A stretch of DNA of 64,000 nucleotides, from contig NZ_FOGO01000012.1 in NCBI RefSeq assembly GCF_900111245.1, positions 184,015 to 248,014 of the forward strand, written 5' to 3'. A program made the position numbers and the translations under genes. The stretch's first letter is position 1; each line of letters starts with the position of its first letter. The notes beneath the pieces were generated by a model, which saw nothing but the letters and a program-made list of their open reading frames with translations, did no database searches and was not told the origin of the DNA. Below, in pieces: positions 61,933 to 64,000 of this stretch. The stretch is from Streptomyces qinglanensis (GTDB taxonomy: Bacteria > Actinomycetota > Actinomycetes > Streptomycetales > Streptomycetaceae).

Positions 61933-62108
61933 GCCGCCTCTGCAAGCTGGTTACGGATGAAGTCATGCACGGCCGCGGCGGGGATGCGCCGGGACCGCCC
62001 GATGGTGATCGAGGGCAGGCGGTGCGAGCGGATGAGGTCATAGACGGTGGAGCGGCCGAGCTTGAGCCGAGCCATCACGTCGGGAACGGTGAGCAGTTCG
62101 TCAGCCAT
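61929..62108 (-). CDS. xis: Excisionase (Xis), MerR-like helix-turn-helix
   Basis: A 59-residue DNA-binding protein of the excisionase/HTH_17 type: LLTVPDVMARLKLGRSTVYDL, then GRSRRIPAAAVHDFI. In pSAM2-like elements it directs the integrase toward excision. ATG 62108 overlaps the rep stop by 8 bases (ATGGCTGA) and its stop overlaps the int start, so rep, xis and int are translationally linked. Confidence 0.9.
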   Translation of the reverse strand: MADELLTVPDVMARLKLGRSTVYDLIRSHRLPSITIGRSRRIPAAAVHDFIRNQLAEAA

Positions 62109-63483
62109 GGGTGGTCGCTCCTTCCAGAGCCGCAGTGGTGGGTGCGGAGGTGTCGGCGAGGGATGCGGATAGCCATTGCTCTGTCGGGGTGAGGCCGGTC
62201 CCGGTGTAGGCCCAGTGGGCGAGGACGAGGGTTGTCGTCTCGCCTGCGTCGTCCACGGGCTGTGGATCGTCGCCACGTGCGATGGCGGCTTGCAGGCGGC
62301 GCCATTCGGCGCGGGCGGTGCGGAGGGCGCCGAGGGTGGTGGAGTAGCGGCGGGTTTTGGTGGAGAAGTGGCCGCGGAAGCCGAGCATGTGGGCCCAGGC
62401 GCGGAGGCGGAGGTGTGCGAGGTCTTTGCGTGCGCCCAGGGCCCAGGCGGTGCGGATGAGCCGTTCGGCATGCTGCGGGAGGTCGAGGGTCGCCAACTCG
62501 GCCACGAAGCGCAGACGGCGGTCCAGAGTGCCCGTCGCTGTCTCGGCACCCTTGGTGGCGTACTTGGCGATGTAGGCCGCCACCGCGCGGTCGGTGAGCG
62601 CTTGGCCACCGTCGAGGTCCGGGTCATGGATGGTGCGGATATCGAGCTGGCGGCCGAAGGTGAACGTGTGGGTGCGGCCGTCGAGGACCGGGCCGGGTAC
62701 GACCGCTCGGGATGCGGCGGCGCGGATGGCGTCGCCCAGCAGCTCGGCGGATGCCCAGTGCGGGGGTCGGGTCTCGCCGCCGGCTGGGCCGTCGAGGCGG
62801 ATGACGGCATGGAAGTGCACGGCGCCGCGCTTCTGGTACTCGGCCACCTTCGCGAAGGACACCCGGGCCCTCTCGGGGAGCTCTCGTTGGGTGAGTCCGG
62901 CGCGGCGTGCGATCTCTCGGCGGAGGTGGATGGTGAAGCGGCGCCACAGCATGCCCGCGTGGGCGTTCCAGAGCACCGCGGACTCGTAGTCATACCGTTC
63001 CGGGTCCAGCGGCGCCCCGAGCGCCGGATCGTCGGAAGCGTGGCGGCGGCCGCAGCGGCAGGGCCGGGGGCCGGGCCGGTTGTGAACTGGGCCGAAGCTC
63101 GGTGCGGTGAACGTGGCGAAGACGCGCGGGTGTGTCGTCACGGTCTCGGGGGTGCCTTTGCCGCCGCGTAGTCCGGCGGTGATCAGGTGGAAGGTGTCGC
63201 GGCGGTAGGTCTCGGCGCAGGCCGCGCAGCGCGTGGTGCGGCGATTGCCGCAACGGACGAGGAGATCACCAGCGGGCAGCTCGGCGGAGTCGAGGCGGCG
63301 CAGGGCCGGGCCGATCTCGCCGGTGGTGGTGTCGAGGTTGTGTTCGGTGCGGTGGCCGGCCAGGCGGACGGGGTGGGTGCAGCCGCCCAGGCTGGAGAGC
63401 TGGCGGAGGATACCGGGCAGGGAGCCGGTTGCGGCGAGGTTTGCCAGGTCGGTGAGCGGGGCTGGGGTGGTGCGCGCGATGAT
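62101..63483 (-). CDS. repSA: RepSA-type replication initiator, apparent ATC start
   Basis: A 460-residue initiator for rolling-circle copying of the excised AICE. The N-terminal part has a cysteine knuckle region (LLVRCGNRR, then RCAACAETYRRDTFHLI) and FATFTAPSFGPVHNR. The middle carries the RCR-type HxH (GAVHFHAVIRLDG) and the AYIAKYATKG Tyr motif. The first ATG/GTG-type start, GTG 63141, would remove 114 residues including conserved ones. The open frame extends upstream without stop, and GAAGGAG (63497-63491) lies seven bases before ATC 63483. I take that ATC as the start; a base error from ATG is the alternative. Confidence 0.85.
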   Translation of the reverse strand: MIARTTPAPLTDLANLAATGSLPGILRQLSSLGGCTHPVRLAGHRTEHNLDTTTGEIGPALRRLDSAELPAGDLLVRCGNRRTTRCAACAETYRRDTFHLITAGLRGGKGTPETVTTHPRVFATFTAPSFGPVHNRPGPRPCRCGRRHASDDPALGAPLDPERYDYESAVLWNAHAGMLWRRFTIHLRREIARRAGLTQRELPERARVSFAKVAEYQKRGAVHFHAVIRLDGPAGGETRPPHWASAELLGDAIRAAASRAVVPGPVLDGRTHTFTFGRQLDIRTIHDPDLDGGQALTDRAVAAYIAKYATKGAETATGTLDRRLRFVAELATLDLPQHAERLIRTAWALGARKDLAHLRLRAWAHMLGFRGHFSTKTRRYSTTLGALRTARAEWRRLQAAIARGDDPQPVDDAGETTTLVLAHWAYTGTGLTPTEQWLSASLADTSAPTTAALEGATTHG

Positions 63484-63578
63484 GGTGCTTCTCCTTCTCT
63501 GACCTACGAGGTGGAGGAAGGGGCCGGGCTGCCGGGACGGTGGATGCTTGGCGGTATCGAGACCGCCCCGGTGGCCAC

Positions 63579-63866
63579 TCAGCGGTGGTGGATGCCGCTG
63601 CGGGAGCCGAGGAGCGACCGCAGCACGAGCGCGGCCACGGCAACGGACACGGCCGTGACGACGACGGCGGCCAGGAGCGCGACGAGGACCACGCCACCGA
63701 CCACCACGGCCGCGAGGGCTCCCGAGCTGACCGAGGGCAGCGAGCGGTGCGGCGGCGGGGCGAGGGGTGCGGGGTGCTGGCAGCCGCAGGCAGGGACGTG
63801 CACCTGCTGGGCGGTCGTGGGCAGGTTCGGGGTGGGTGTCTCGGGGAGCTGGGGGCGCAGGAACAT
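63579..63866 (-). CDS. spdD: SpdD-like membrane protein
   Basis: A 95-residue protein with a polar Pro/Thr-rich N-terminus containing CGC, one long hydrophobic helix (about 48-85, GALAAVVVGGVVLVALLAAVVV) and a short basic tail. This is the layout of SpdD spread proteins of Streptomyces conjugative plasmids and AICEs, which help movement within the recipient mycelium. ATG 63866 has AGGAGA upstream. It is followed by repSA after 95 bases. Confidence 0.75.
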   Translation of the reverse strand: MFLRPQLPETPTPNLPTTAQQVHVPACGCQHPAPLAPPPHRSLPSVSSGALAAVVVGGVVLVALLAAVVVTAVSVAVAALVLRSLLGSRSGIHHR

Positions 63867-63880
63867 CGGTGGGTCTCCTG

Positions 63881-64000
63881 TCAGTCGTGGGTGCCGTTGA
63901 CGGTTTCGACTCCGGTGCGGGTGCCGTTTTCGATGGCGGGGGCGAGGAAGGTGTCGGCGAGGTAGAAGCCGAACAGGGCGATCACGACGACGAGCCAGAC
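63881..64000 (-). CDS. AICE membrane protein (C-terminal fragment, runs off window)
   Basis: The minus-strand frame open at the right edge encodes the last 39 residues of a protein. They comprise a hydrophobic stretch (VWLVVVIALFGFYLA) and a polar end (TVNGTHD) before TGA 63883-63881. It lies 14 bases upstream of spdD and so belongs to the same operon. Small membrane proteins occupy this place in related elements. The start and identity lie outside the window. Confidence 0.6.
   Translation of the reverse strand, partial: VWLVVVIALFGFYLADTFLAPAIENGTRTGVETVNGTHD

Larger units (their letters stand above)
60660..64000. mobile_element. AICE-type integrative element (left part)
   Basis: Next to the 3' end of tRNA-Arg, an integrase gene reads toward the tRNA, followed in the same direction by xis, a RepSA-type initiator, an SpdD-like protein and a further membrane protein. 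This int-xis-rep-spd order is that of pSAM2-like actinomycete integrative and conjugative elements. The right end, transfer gene tra and attR lie beyond the window. The exact attL core (within the tRNA 3' part) cannot be fixed without attR. Confidence 0.88.

Overview
The window looks like chromosome of a Streptomyces or close relative. Base composition is very high GC and start codons are often GTG, TTG or apparently CTG. Lineage markers include an SsgA-like sporulation protein, the divisome protein SepX, the sigma factor HrdD, a tricorn protease homologue, tandem regulator/P450/hydrolase genes and an AICE-type integrated element. The order ispE - ECF transporter - SsgA-like - ... - fruRKA - hrdD resembles the SCO31xx-SCO32xx region of S. 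coelicolor as I remember it. The block mscL / FmdB-Ruc / 5-FTHF cyclo-ligase / galU / moeA-like glp / rimJ / sepX matches the Rv0985c-Rv0996 neighbourhood of Mycobacterium tuberculosis. Both statements are recollection, not a computed alignment.

Layout. 1-8.1 kb: end of ispE, a serine beta-lactamase-like hydrolase, an ECF metal transporter (CbiO-CbiQ-CbiMN) under a likely Nur nickel box, an SsgA-like protein and an MMPL exporter. 8.3-12.3 kb: a giant tricorn protease and a small LEA-like stress protein. 12.6-19.5 kb: a three-gene Baeyer-Villiger monooxygenase / hydrolase / SDR operon with a divergent MerR regulator, then a hydrolase-P450 pair. 19.7-30.2 kb: exonuclease III, a GNAT enzyme, a malonyltransferase-like protein lacking its catalytic serine, a secreted M15-like protein, a divergent hydrolase/MerR pair with a textbook MerR promoter, an RlmA-type rRNA methyltransferase and a drug exporter. 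30.5-37.5 kb: tRNA-Ala and the sepX-rimJ-mog-moaC-glp-galU cluster facing the 5-FTHF cyclo-ligase.

37.7-49 kb: a penicillin-acylase family Ntn hydrolase, a K+/H+ antiporter, an MFS exporter, an FmdB/Ruc-like zinc-ribbon protein with a CIRCE operator, MTA phosphorylase, a SAF/CpaB-like protein, MscL and a P1 peptidase. 49-54.4 kb: the fructose operon fruR-fruK-fruA and hrdD, which has an exact SigR-type promoter. 54.9-58.5 kb: a drug exporter, its TetR and wrbA, with twin TetR operators and unusual leader hairpins. 58.7-60.5 kb: a Tat-exported GH3 enzyme. From tRNA-Arg(CCU) at 60.6 kb to the window end lies the left part of an integrative element (int, xis, repSA, spdD, one more membrane protein); its rep gene appears to begin at an ATC codon.

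Working themes: metal and stress homeostasis (Nur, SigR, HrcA/CIRCE, TetR and MerR sites are readable in the DNA), cell division (SsgA-like, SepX, Glp) and detoxification/export. Many junctions are 4-base NTGA overlaps. At least six genes carry a TAnnnT box 6-7 bases before the start codon, implying leaderless mRNAs. Short GC-rich tandem repeats (9, 12, 14, 18 bp) recur between genes and in protein tails. I saw no CRISPR array, insertion sequence or rRNA.
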